Shown here: one piece after another, positions 46,501-57,859 of the stretch
How the letters are laid out: every line of letters starts with the position of its first letter
Position numbering within the stretch: the stretch's first letter is position 1
DNA from: Arachnopeziza araneosa
Lineage: Eukaryota; Ascomycota; Leotiomycetes; Helotiales; Arachnopezizaceae
Direction: 5' to 3'
NCBI GenBank assembly: GCA_003988855.1
Contig: QYAI01000067.1
Coordinates: 1 to 64,000 of the forward strand
Length of the DNA: 64,000 nucleotides
The notes under the pieces: model-generated
Seen by the model: the letters and a program-made list of their open reading frames with translations, nothing else
What the model was told of the DNA's origin: nothing
Database searches by the model: none
Made by a program: the position numbers and the translations under genes

Positions 46501-47127
46501 AGCTTTGTCTGTCCGGGAAACAAGTACGAATATTGCGGTGCCGGTGTTCGACTAGAAATGTACCAGAAGGGAGCTGGTGTTGCGAGCACGCCACAATCCT
46601 CAACATCGAGCAGCGCAACTCGCGGCCCTGTGTCAACCTCAACCACATCCAAATCATCCACTTTCTCTACCAGCACAAGTACATCTAAATCCTCAACTCT
46701 CTCCACCAGCACAACCAAAGCCTCAACCTCGACAACCTCATCTGCTGCATCTACCTCTCAAACAGCTCTAGGCATCAAGCCTGTGGTCGGAAGTTACAAG
46801 TACTACGGATGTCAGAGCGAAGCAACGACAGGGCGTGCGTTGAGTAGTGGATCGTACTATGACTATCCCGCCATGACCTTGGAGGAGTGCGCAGTGGACT
46901 GCAAGGGTTTCACCTATTTCGGTGTTGAGTATGGAGGAGAGTGTAAGTCATCTTAACCATCTGCATCTCATCAAACACGATCTAACATCGATCTAGGCTA
47001 CTGCGGAAACTCCTTCAATCCAGGAAGTGTCGCTGTCTCTGACTCAGATTGCAGTTTCACCTGCCCAGGAAATGCATTTGAATATTGCGGTGCAGGAAAC
47101 AGGTTGACTACCTACGTCCTTGCTTAA
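43600..47127 (+). CDS. Secreted heme peroxidase with three WSC modules
   Basis: Six exons (43600-44727, 44771-45448, 45500-45518, 45570-46397, 46442-46942, 46997-47127) join to 1094 residues. A signal peptide ends near residue 20. The peroxidase domain (AA2-like plant/fungal fold) has distal His74 in RIGFHDM and proximal His193 in ACGHTLGG. A beta-rich middle region (about 325-540) follows. Three WSC domains lie at about 557-650, 831-920 and 999-1090, each with GCYTE or GCQSE, YDYNAMTLEECA-like and YFGVEYGGECYCGN segments and conserved Cys. WSC modules bind wall glucans or xylan, so the peroxidase may be held at a cell wall. Ser/Thr-rich, probably O-glycosylated linkers join them. Each WSC copy is split by an intron in the same Cys codon. 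The peroxidase substrate is unknown. Confidence 0.9.
45989..46060. repeat. 18-bp coding tandem repeat, four units
   Basis: AGCACTTCCAAGGCTACT is repeated four times (last copy GCTATT) and encodes a Ser-Thr-Ser-Lys-Ala-Thr unit in the linker before the second WSC module. Near-identity at DNA level suggests recent expansion. Confidence 0.9.
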
Positions 47128-47912
47128 TCAATCACCCATCGAGCGATCTAAACCCATCATCTATTTCACGAAGAGAAGCAAAGAAAGGAAAATTTTGTAT
47201 ATAGACTTGCTCACAGCGGAGAATATTTTATAGACCGATGAACACACCAGTTATTGGCTGCCCTTTAATGATATGAAGACACGCACACGAGGTGTTTTTG
47301 GAATGTGGATTGAACGAAGAAGGATCGGTGTGGGACGTGATAGAAACAGCATCGTGACAGTGTGGTTGCATGCATGCATAGATAGAGACAATATCATTCT
47401 AAACCCAATATGAAAATTCGCTTCTTCTGAACTGACCTTGTTACCCGATGGATGGATTCTTGCTCACCAACATCGAGGTGAATGTGAGAGGGATATTCTT
47501 ATTAGATTCCATGATATGACACGAGTCGATATGAAACTATCCTCCTTCCCTCTCCACCCATCCCTATTCTTGAACCATTGCCCCAGTGAGAAAATATGGT
47601 GCTATCACCGCGATCGTACTTGACAGTCTCGCGTGGATTTAGGTAGCGTTTTCTCCTACGTAGGCTGTGATAGCTGAGCTAAGCGAGGATGGGATGGGAT
47701 GGGATGGGATGATCTCCTATCTGCGCGATGGTGTGGATCATACGGAGGAGCAGTGGGAATGTTATCATGATCAGACGAAAATGGGGTAGGGTGAACTCTG
47801 TAAAAAGAAAGGAAAAAATTCACGTCTCGGTCTGGAAATAGTATGGGAGGAGTCTGCAGAATAGACTGGGGTGTTTGTGAATTCTAGAATTTTTCTCATC
47901 TACATCTCAGGA
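47128..47912. other. Convergent intergenic region, peroxidase and catalase
   Basis: This 785-bp stretch holds the 3' ends of two convergent genes. No gene is seen. It contains a GGGAT array (listed separately). Confidence 0.55.
47687..47710. repeat. GGGAT pentamer array, possible G-quadruplex
   Basis: GGAT is followed by four GGGAT units on the plus strand. Four GGG runs separated by AT fit the G3 N1-7 quadruplex rule. Confidence 0.8.
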
Positions 47913-50236
47913 TCAGAATGCCACCATCGCAGTCAGACCGTCCAACTCCCTGGCAAAGTTCCGGTGCTGTGAGATGCTGAATGCGTAGGCGTCCAGGAAA
48001 TTCTTGGCTCCCTTGGCCATCTTGAGCGCGTCCTTGATGCCCTCCGGTTTGCCGACGCTGCCTGCTGTGACGACGCCGTACGACTCGACGACGTCGTGGT
48101 CTGACGCGGCCGCGAAGTGTATGCCCTCAACGGCACAGGCGAGCTGCACGAGCATGACGCCTTCTCCCGTGGCGCCGATGGCCTTGCAGTGGCCGAATGC
48201 TTCCCGGACCCAGTGGATGACACGGCCCTGCTTCATCAGGGTCTTGACGTGCTCGCCGCCTGGGATGTAGAGGGCGTCAAACATGGTGCTCCTCATGCCC
48301 TCAAAGTGGTGGTCCGGGGCAACTTCTTGTCCGCCGGACGACTTGACGGGTTGTCTCTTTGGGCCGATTGTAAAGGGGAATGCTCCTGTGGCAGTCAGTG
48401 CGCCCTTGACGGCTTCGTAATCCGCAAAGCTAAAGCCGTCTGCAATGATTATGGCGACCATTCGAGAAGCGATAGTTGGAGATAGTCCTTGTGCCTCGGG
48501 AGTGAAATCGAACTGAGAGAGTCCCTTTGCCCTCTTTCCATGGTTTGGACGAGCAGCTTTGGTCGGGGTAGGTGCGCCAGCTTTCTCTGCCACGGCTTGA
48601 GCGAGTGAGAGATCGATATCAGTGAGACGTGTGACAAGTCGCTCGTAGACGATTGGATCATCGCAGTGATCGAGTTCAAAGCTTAGAGCATCGGTGACGT
48701 GAGATTTCTCGATTGGAGAAAGAGAATTATAGAAGAGTTGGGCTTGGTCGAAGTGCTCTGAAAACTTTACAGAGTGCAGACGCTGCTTCATAGCAACGAC
48801 CTTCTCAGGGAATTCATAGTAAGCACCTTCAGAGAGCGTGGCTGGTGCAACAACTGACTCCCGGTTGGGCCAGTAATTCATCTTGCCTTTAGTGATTCGG
48901 TGACGTGATTGGCCATCACGGTGATTATTCATGACAGGGCAAACGGGACGATTGACTGGGAGTTCTTGCCAGTTTACTCCAAGACGAGAGAGTTGAGTAT
49001 CAAAGTAGGAGAAATTGCGTCCTTGGAGCAGAGGATCATCCGAGAATCCAATACCAGGAACCACATGCGCTGTGCAGAAGGCAACCTGCTCAGTTTGAGT
49101 AAAATACTCGTCAACATTCTTGTTGAGTTGGAGCTCTCCGATGTAGCGGATTGGAAGTAACTCCTCCGGCCAGACTTTCGTAGCGTCAAGAATGTCAAAG
49201 TCAAAATCGTCTTGACGGTTCTCAGGGCAGACTTGGATACCAAATTTCCAACTTGGAAAGACTCCCATATCGATGGCAGTATGGAGATCCTTTCGGTGGA
49301 AATCAGGATCCTGTCCAGCAATCTTCAATGCCTCATCCCAGACGAGAGAGTGAACACCAAGAGTTGGCGTGAAGTGAAACTTGACAAAATGTCTGATACC
49401 CTCATCGTTGGTCAGAGTAAAGGTGTTGACACCAAAACCTTGCATCATTCGATACGATCTTGGGATACCTCTATCAGACATCGCCCACATGAACATGTGA
49501 GTAGCTTCACTGTGTAGGTATTGGAAGTCCCAGAAGTTGTTGTGTGCTGATTGAGCAGTTGGCACCTCAGTGTCTGGTTCAGGTTCTTATACTGTCAGTA
49601 AGTAGTAAATAAAATGATACTACTGAACTCACTGCCCGCATGGATAACATCCGGAAACTTCATCGCATCTTGGATGAAGAAAACAGGTATATCGTTTCCT
49701 ACAATATCCCAGTTTCCCTCATCGGTATAAAACTTGACAGCAAAACCTCGGACATCTCTAACAGTATCCGCACTTCCGCGGCTACCCAAGACAGTCGAAA
49801 AACGAATAAACACTGGTGTGGTTCTTGAGGTATCTGTGAGAACGCCAGCATTTGTGACATCAGAGGCGCTCTCGTATAATTTAAAGGTTCCAAAGGCTCC
49901 AGCCCCTCTAGCATGAACCACGCGTTCAGGAATTCTTTCGTGGTCGAATTTCATAATCTTGCTTATGTTAGCTTGAGATGGTAGTTGGATCAAAGTACAT
50001 ACTTTTTCCCTGGAAAACCCATCTTCTAGAAGCTGAGGACCTTTTCGATCACCAGTAGACGCCGAAAGCCAAATATCAGTGTTCCCTTGCTTAACTCCCC
50101 AATCACTGGTGAGGTGATGCTTTTTGGACGGCTGAACAATATCATTTTTCATGTCGGTTGTTTTCTTATTGTTAGATACGGCCCCCGAGATAGCTTCTCC
50201 AGCTTGCCGCATTGTGCCTTGCATAACTGATTGCAT
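47913..50236 (-). CDS. Large-subunit catalase
   Basis: Exons 50003-50236, 49633-49957 and 47913-49585 join to 743 residues, the size of clade-2 large-subunit catalases. The distal His93 is in VVHARGAGAFG, the distal Asn166 in NDIPVFFIQDAMKFPD, and the heme-ligand Tyr in FSYFDTQLSRLG. The C-terminal 140 residues form the DJ-1/GATase-like domain of this clade (MVAIIIADGFSFADYEAVKG, DALYIPGGEHV). The enzyme converts peroxide to water and oxygen. No clear signal peptide is seen, so it may be a cytoplasmic or spore type rather than a secreted one. The first ATG at 50236 was chosen because the longer frame above it would add a hydrophobic, unconserved stretch. It converges on the WSC peroxidase. 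Confidence 0.94.
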
Positions 50237-51132
50237 GATAAGAGTGGAAGAGGCTGAAGAGCTTCTGTAATGGGGAGAATTGAGATGAAGACAAAGAGAA
50301 CGGACGAAAAACCAGAATACAATGCTATTTAGCAGATTCACTGCCCTTACGTTTGCCCCGGGGAGCAAAAAGCATGACGTTATGCATCCGCTGAAATAGA
50401 TACGATGACGTAGCACTGATGGAGCAAAAATAAAAGAATAACTTTCTCCTATGAGCGAGTAAAGTCTGGAATATTCTTACCTACTTGAGCGTCCACCGAA
50501 GCCGTACTTGGGGGAAAGTCCTAGCTCCAATTGTATCCCAAGCAAATAAGAGAGCTTCAACTCACCCACGCCTCCAGTTTTGAAAGCATGGCAGCAAGGT
50601 TCAAGTGGGCTAAGAAGATGAGGCTGTTTCTCGGTACTTGTCAGCGGAATCGAAAACATCGTTATTGGAAGTGGAAGAAAGATCCATTGCTAGGGGGGAG
50701 CTGAGCTCCGGATCATTACGTCGTTGACTTTCAACCCTGCGAACGAAGCGGGGTCTTCCCGACTAGGTCGACACCAGAAACTAGAAGTCCCATATTTGTT
50801 TTCCATCTCATGTAATGGCGGTTACTTCCGTCACATAAAACAAGGCGAGGAGATCAAGCATCGGGGAGTAATACAACCGTCTTTCCAAACAGGTGTTGGA
50901 AGCTGGAATTAGAAATAGGTACTAGAGCTGAAAATAAGCGGCATTACATGATAGGGAGGTAAACAACGGAGACAACAACGTATTGGGAAGCAAAAAATCT
51001 ACTTGGTGTATTTAGACCTCAGAAACGATTTTTAGAATAGAATAATGACAGTCATTTTCTTCTTCTTATGATAACTACCACTTTTGATACTTTCGAGACA
51101 CAAAATAGATGTTCAACTGGCCCGCAACTCAC
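50237..51132. other. Intergenic, catalase promoter and Cdt2 3' region
   Basis: This 896-bp stretch contains the catalase promoter. No gene is seen; short open frames at 50477-50659 and 50724-50912 have no recognisable content. Confidence 0.5.
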
Positions 51133-53334
51133 TCAATCATCATCTTCATCATACTTCTCGTTCATATCTGCCCATCCACAACCCCATCTTCGACCTTGCG
51201 ATTCTCCTCCTGTTCGTAAATCCCGTGCATCGTCTCCCTCACGCCAACAACGAACCAGAAAATCATCACCGACTGTGACTAGCTCTCCATTGTGTGTCCA
51301 AGTCAGCGAGCCTACTTCTCTATCATGGCCTCTAATCAGAGGGGTGCCATTCGTTGTAATTGGTACAGAATCATCTAGTCTTGCTCCAAAACCACTTCCA
51401 ACTCTTCGCACACTTGGTCGTACAGAATTCAAAGCATCCTCTTGCTGTTTTTGCTGCTGAAGTAGATATCTCTCGTCGGTAGGAAATAATACAGCACATC
51501 CATCACTACTTCCAACGGCCAACATCTCACATTTTTCATCTTTCGCTGTCCGGATTGCTGATTTGACATAAAACGATGTCGCGTGTAATTGTGGGTGGCG
51601 GAAGCCGTATAAAGGCCCCAATCCTTCTTGAGTCGGCTTCTGTGGTCCTGGCCTCGCTTGGTACTCAGCAGAAAGTTCAGGTGTGTGGCCAAGCATGAGA
51701 TGGGCTGTTGAATAAGCGTATACAGTGTTATCTTTACATAATGTGTAGAGTCTGCTTCCATCACCATTCAAGTTCATAGAACTAACTCCGAAATGTCGCC
51801 ATTTACTATGGCTTTGAGGTTTTTGAGTAGAGGTGAGTGGAATTTGATTTTTCTTTTTAGTCTGAAGACAACGGATGTCCCATAACTTAACCGAGGAATC
51901 TGCTTCCGAGGCCGAAAGAAGGAGGTGATCAAGGCTAGAAGTGAGGAATTGTATAGCTGTAACAGAAACATCTCCTAGCCTGCCAGCCACTTCACCTCGG
52001 GATGGGGCATCCGTAGGCCCAACTGCTGGGCTCTGACGGGACAGAGGTCTGTGTGCATCGTAGATACTATTGATGACTCTGCCATAATGTACTCTCTTAG
52101 ATGCTGAACGGGTTACCGGTCTCCCCGAATCAACAGGTGTGTATATTTGAAGTAGGGGCTCATCATAACCTTTACATCTCAGATCCCATATTTGGATGCT
52201 ACCATCTCTGCTGGATGTCGCAACTACGCTGTGATTACTCGAGCCCGGCTGAAATCGGACCTGTTTCAATGAAGCAGTATGGTTTCCCAGGATCGAGATT
52301 GTCTGTTGTGTAGACATATCTACTATCCTCGCACTTTGGTCCCCTGAGGCTGTTGCTAACCGGGTGTCATCATCGGAGAAGTTTATGTCGATAATCGCAT
52401 TTGTGTGTACTCGAAAAGCAAGAAATACATCTTTGAATTCTTGCTTGCTCTCTGTTGCAGAATCGAGAAGTCGGACTCGGCCTTCTTCGTCACCAACTGC
52501 AACTAAAGTATTTGCTAGGAGAGGTTAGTAACTATTGACATCAACTCAAGATTGACCACATACTATTAAGACTTGCAGCACAAAAGGGTATTGTTCGGTC
52601 TGGACTTTCGATACTCAAGCTAATATGAACATCTTCTGGCCTAGTGTAGAAAGATGCTGTATGGTCTTGCCAATCTAGCTGATGTTAGCATATGACCAGG
52701 TCTAGAACCCAAGGACCGTACCATTGACGGGGTACACATAACGTTCCCGCCCAAGACGTCCCATCGAGCTCCCATGATTTCTCTCCAATAGCTGACCACC
52801 AAGACTTCGATCACGCAAGGAAACGATCTGCTTTATAACCCCTACAGGTCTAATTGGCTTCTCGATGTGCTTGATTCGGCCTCCAACTGAAGATTTTTGA
52901 CATGGCGAAGAATGAACCATTCCATCATGCTGACCGACGAAAACTTGATCTTTTGAATATATGTGATCTGGAGAAGGTTCTGGCGTATGGAAAACTTTTC
53001 TCCTTTTTAATTCCCTCGGAAACTCGGGTGGGCTACTGTCCAAGATACCTTCGCTCCTGGTAGGCTGTAAGGGACTTGACTTGTTCGAACCACGATTCAG
53101 AGCAGGTCGAGTAATTTCGTGCAAAGCTTGTCGGGCAGCTGTAATGTGCGGGTCGGTAATATTCCGTGGTGTAAAGAATTTTGTGAACTTTCGAGGAGTT
53201 ATAGAGGGATTGCGGCGTTCTTTAGGACCTCCATCCGACCTGAGCGGAGAGCTCATTGGACCCAGAGGAGCTTCTTGGGAAGATTGGGGCATCTCGTTAT
53301 CAGCCACGGTCGAAGATGTCATGTCGAGAAGCAT
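51133..53334 (-). CDS. CDT2: Cdt2-like WD40 substrate receptor of CRL4
   Basis: Exons 52722-53334, 52564-52674 and 51133-52514 join to 701 residues. The N-terminal 200 residues are Ser/Pro-rich and disordered (SPLQPTRSEGILDSSPPEF). WD repeats follow (TRLATASGDQSARIVDM, SNHSVVATSSRDGSIQIWDL, LLLSASEADSSVKLWDIRC, GSLTWTHNGELVTVGDDFLV). Two WDxR motifs, IQIWDLR and VKLWDIR, are the DDB1-contact signature of DCAF proteins. Cdt2 directs Cul4-DDB1 to PCNA-bound targets such as Cdt1 during S phase. The family call rests on the overall arrangement and could be another DCAF. The C-terminus is acidic. The gene is head to head with SPB1 (243 bp). Confidence 0.75.
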
Positions 53335-53577
53335 TCGTAGTTCACTTTTTTATGTGAACTCAGGGTTCATATTGCTTCCTAAAGTCATGGCTGGTATCAC
53401 TGATCACGTAGCAGGGATTTACGCCAAAGTGCAGGCGCGTTAATGGGACGTGTCGGAAGCCAATCCAGGGCTGGCGATAACGTTCTTATCTTAGCGTCCC
53501 TCTTGAAAAATACCACATTCTTTTTCAAAACCCAGTACGCAGCATTTCACTGCCAGTCTTCATGCCCAATCAACACT
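53335..53577. promoter_or_regulatory. Bidirectional promoter, Cdt2-like gene and SPB1
   Basis: There are 243 bp between divergent starts and no coding frame is supported. No specific site can be named. Confidence 0.5.
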
Positions 53578-56156
53578 ATGGGTATTCAAAAGAAACACGG
53601 AAAGGGTCGCCTTGATAAATGGTACAAGTTAGCTAAGGAAAAAGGATATCGCGCAAGAGCTGCCTTCAAATTAATTCAGCTCAACAAGAAGTATGGATTT
53701 CTGGAAAAGAGTAAAGTCCTACTGGATCTTTGTGCTGCCCCTGGAGTGAGTAGATTATTTATTGGCATGGGATTTTTCTAACATACTTGCAGTCATGGTG
53801 TCAAGTAGCTGCGGAGACTATGCCAGCCAGTAGTCTCATCGTTGGAGTCGATTTGTCCCCGATAAAACCTATCCCGCGTTGCATAACTTTCCAGAGCGAT
53901 ATTACCACGGAAAAGTGTCGAGCAACGATTAGATCACACCTGAAGACATGGAAAGCGGACACTGTCCTTCATGATGGTGCGCCAAATGTTGGTACTGCTT
54001 GGGTCCAGGATTCGTTCAACCAGGCAGAATTAGCTTTGCAGGCGATGAAGCTGGCTGTAGAGTTTTTGACGGAAGGCGGCACATTTGTTACGAAGGTTTT
54101 CAGATCAAAGGATTATAACAGTCTACTCTGGGTCTTCAATCAGCTGTTCACAAAGGTGGAAGCGACAAAACCTCCCTCTTCAAGAAACGTTTCTGCCGAA
54201 ATTTTCGTTGTTTGTCGAGGATTCAAAGCACCGAAACGGATTGATCCTAAATTTCTTGATCCTCGATCTGTTTTCGCAGAACTTTCAGATCCTACTCCTA
54301 ATAATGAAGCTAAAGTCTTCAATCCTGAAGTCAAGAAGCGTAAGAGAGATGGTTATGAGGATGGAAACTGGACACAATTCAAGGAGGTTCCAGCCAGCGA
54401 ATTCATCCAAACCACAGATCCCATAGCAATTCTTGGAAGCTTGAATCGATTGAGCTTCGAACAGCCTCCAAATGGTGATGTAGCGCTGGCGGCACTTGAT
54501 AAGCTGCCAGAAACTACTCAAGAAATTCGGAACTGCTGCTCGGATTTGAGAGTCCTTGGAAGGAAAGAGTTTAGAAATTTGTTAAAATGGAGGTTAAAAG
54601 TTCGAGAGAAGTTTGGTTTTGCCACAAAAAAGACTAAGGAGGCGGCAGAAGAAGAAGTAGCTGAGGTAGAAACTATGGATGAGGAATTGAAGATTCAAGA
54701 GGAATTACAAGCTTTGAGTGAGAAAGAAAGTGCAAGGAGAAAGCGAGAGCGAAGAAGAGATAACGAAAAGAAGCAGAGAGAGATCACGCGCATGCAACTT
54801 CATATGACAGCTCCTATGGAAATTGGCCTTGAACAAGCGGGTCCTAATGGCGAGAACTCTATGTTTGGCTTGAAAACAGTTGATAAGTCGGGTGCTGTTG
54901 ATAAGATCGTCAAGGGAAAGATGGTGACCCTTACCGAAGCAGACCATAAAAGGGATCAGGACAGTGGTTTTGGCTCCGGTGAGACGGATGAAGAAAGCGA
55001 CGACGAGCAAGACCAGCTGGATCGAGAGCTTGACTCGTTATATGAGCAATATCAGGAGCGAAAGTCAGATACAGATGCTAAATTTAGAGCTAAAAAGGCC
55101 CGAAAAGAGCATGCCGACGGAGAATGGGAAGGTTTCTCTGCGGATGGTATTAGCGACGATGATAAAATTGAGGAGGATAGCAGCGATGAATCCTCAGACG
55201 ATGAAGCTCCTTCCAAGCGACCGCTTCTGACCGACCTTCAGCGTGATGAGAAGAAAACTGTTGGTCTTTCTAGGCGAGCAGCTCAATTTTTCGACCAAGA
55301 CATTTTCAAGGATATTGGTGGCATTACAGAAGAAGTTGAATCCGAGCTAGAGGATGATGAAGAAGAAATTACAGGCCATCTCGAAGAACTAGAGCTGTTA
55401 AGGCAGGAAGAAGCTGAGGATGACTCTGAAGAAGCCCTTGATGAGACCGCAGAGCCTGTTTCAAGTGATGACGAAGATGGCTTCGAGATTGTGAAGCGAA
55501 CTGATGCTGAGAAGCAATGGGAAGATGAAGAACCTCGTAAGGATGGCAAACTTGGTAAGAATACTTTATACCTGTTTCCAATGTTGATACTGATTACCGT
55601 AGACATCGATATTATTACCGCCGAAGCGATGACATTAGCACAACAAATAGCATCAGGAGAGAAGTCAACGCGAGATCTTATAGATGAAGGTTTCAATAAA
55701 TACTCCTTCAAAGATAGAGACGGACTTCCTGAATGGTTCCTTGATGATGAAGGCCGACATGACAAACCTCACCGACCGATTAGCGCAGCCGCAGCTGCAG
55801 CCATCAAAGAAAAACTTCGAGCTCTTAATGCTCGTCCAATCAAGAAAGTGCGAGAGGCTAAGGATAGAAAGAAGTTCAAGGCCGCACAAAGACTAGAAAA
55901 GTTACGGAAGAAGTCTGCCTTGCTTCAGGATGAGGAAGGCATGACAGAGAAAGAAAAAGCACAGAACATTATGAAGATTATGAGCAAAGCCACAAAAAAG
56001 AAACCAAAGGCACAGGTTAAAGTTGTTGTTGCGAGAGGAGGCAACAAGGGTCTTGCGGGAAGGCCTAGAGGTGTGAAAGGAAAGTATAAGATCGTTGATG
56101 CAAGGATGAGGAAGGATACTAGGGCCGAGAAAAGGTTGGCGAAGAAGAGAAAATGA
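53578..56156 (+). CDS. SPB1: 27S pre-rRNA (guanosine-2'-O)-methyltransferase Spb1
   Basis: Exons 53578-53745, 53793-55554 and 55603-56156 give 827 residues. The N-terminal FtsJ-type methyltransferase has the SAM loop VLLDLCAAPGSWCQVAAE and a K-D-K-E tetrad: Lys in RAAFKLIQLN, Asp in LHDGAPNVG, Lys in FVTKVFRSKDYN, Glu in VSAEIFVVCRGF. Long acidic and Lys/Glu coiled-coil segments follow, with the C-terminal Spb1 domain (FKDRDGLPEWFLDDEGRH) ending in a very basic tail. Spb1 methylates the A-loop guanosine of 25S rRNA and acts in 60S assembly. The second intron (55555-55602) is 48 bp, a multiple of three, and stop-free, so an unspliced transcript would still be in frame. Confidence 0.96.
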
Positions 56157-56362
56157 ATGGCTCTTGATCAACGAGAAAATGCCATAAATCCTTGCATCAT
56201 CCTGCCTCCTCAATTTTGGTTATGTTGTGGAACATTGATTCTCAGACGCCAGTTACTCAAATCACGTGAAGTAGGAACGACCTTTCAAATCCCACTTTGA
56301 CGAAGTACCATTCATTCTTTTCTACCTAGGTGTTTCATCTCCATCGTAATTTATTGGCAACG

Positions 56363-57296
56363 ATGTCAGACTCCTTGAAATGGAATGAATCGGAATGCAT
56401 CAACGAAACGCATCAATACGTACTAAATTCTCCAACACCAGTAGCTCACACGCTCGAAACTTGGGCACCATCAATAATTCCTTCACAACCGACTAGTAAA
56501 TATTGGATTATGTGAGACTTGTTGTCCCATTAGCATACAGAACTCACAACTCAACAGATATGTTCATGGCGGGGCATGGTGGCGACCTATGATAACTGCT
56601 TCCGCCTTCTCCCTTACAGTCCAAACTCTCCTTTCGTCCTCGATTCTGCAGCATATTGCAGGCTTTGCATCACTCAACTACCGCCTTTCAACACCTCCTC
56701 AACTTCCTCAATTCATAGAATTTACTGAAGCCAGTAACCCTGCTCGGAATGTCAAGCATCCCGCCCATCTCGATGACGTTTTAGCAGGCTTGAATTTTCT
56801 GCAAAATAAGTACGGTTTCGCAGAGAACTACGTTTTGGTTGGGCATAGCTGTGGTGCTACCTTATCATTTCAAATTCCAGGAGGGATCGAACTTGTCCCG
56901 CCTATCGCGATTCTGGGAGTTGAAGGTATTTATGATCTAGAAAAGTTGAGAAACGACTATTCTGTCGTACCCGTGTATAGGCAGTTTATTGAATCAGCAT
57001 TTGGTAAAGATGAAGCTGCTTGGAAGTTAGCGAGTCCAACCACGCAAGCAGGTGACAGGGCGTGGAAAGCTGCGAAGGTAGTGGCCTTGGTACAGAGTGA
57101 TGAAGATGAATTGGTTGGTCCAGGACAGAGGGATGCTATGTGGGATGTGATGATGAATTCTAAGAAAGACGGCAAGAGATATGAGAAAATCAAAGTCGTG
57201 GGAAAGCATGATGAAATTTGGAGGGAAGAGGGAGCAGAGGGAACACAATTGGGGGTTGCAATAGAGACGGTGATGAAGTGGCTCAACGAGACATAG
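56363..57296 (+). CDS. BNA7: Kynurenine formamidase (alpha/beta-hydrolase)
   Basis: Exons 56363-56511 and 56558-57296 give 295 residues. The oxyanion-hole motif appears as YVHGGAWWRP (HGGxW). The nucleophile Ser is in LVGHSCGATLS, the acid in QSDEDELV, and the catalytic His in VVGKHDEIW. The enzyme hydrolyses N-formylkynurenine in tryptophan breakdown toward NAD. Length and motif order fit fungal Bna7. It follows SPB1 on the same strand with a 206-bp gap. The longer upstream open frame begins with a non-ATG codon, so ATG 56363 was chosen. Confidence 0.88.
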
Positions 57297-57859
57297 CCTT
57301 GTTTCCGTGATCTGCCTCTGATAGCTTTGTTTCCGGTTGATGAGCTTTGAGAAATGAATGAAATCACCTTCGGAGAAACCACGAGTCGAGAATGCACTTG
57401 AAGATAACTACGCTTACTCTGGTTTCCTAGACTTGCAGATTCACAGCAAGTTCATCTCATGATCAAAAATCAAAAGCGAAACCTTGATGAGTTTCAAGTA
57501 CCGAGTTACCATATTGGAATGGAGAATTCACCACTCCACTCTACAGCCGACATAAAACTAGGTCAACATCTCAACCCAACACAATACTACCACCTCAGCT
57601 ACAACAACAACCTCGGCCTTCTTCTTTGAGGAGTTGCTACTCGCACCTTACTTTACACTCCTTTTGCTTGTCTTGATCTATTACAATTGCTCAAGGCGAA
57701 CCTTCCTCCACGCTGTGAGAATACCGCTTGATTTCACTTTCATCTTTGGCCAGCGTTGTCCTGCTTCCTTCGATATCTTCATATCCTCTACTGAACTTCT
57801 GAAAAGCTGCTAAAAATTTTATTCAGATCGGCGCCAAGCCACCTGTACAAACTTTCACC
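57297..57859. other. Intergenic before the GHKL-like pseudogene
   Basis: This 563-bp stretch has no gene. From about 57560 it is CT- and CAA-rich, like a 5' leader, which suits its position before the decayed gene at 57860. Confidence 0.5.
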
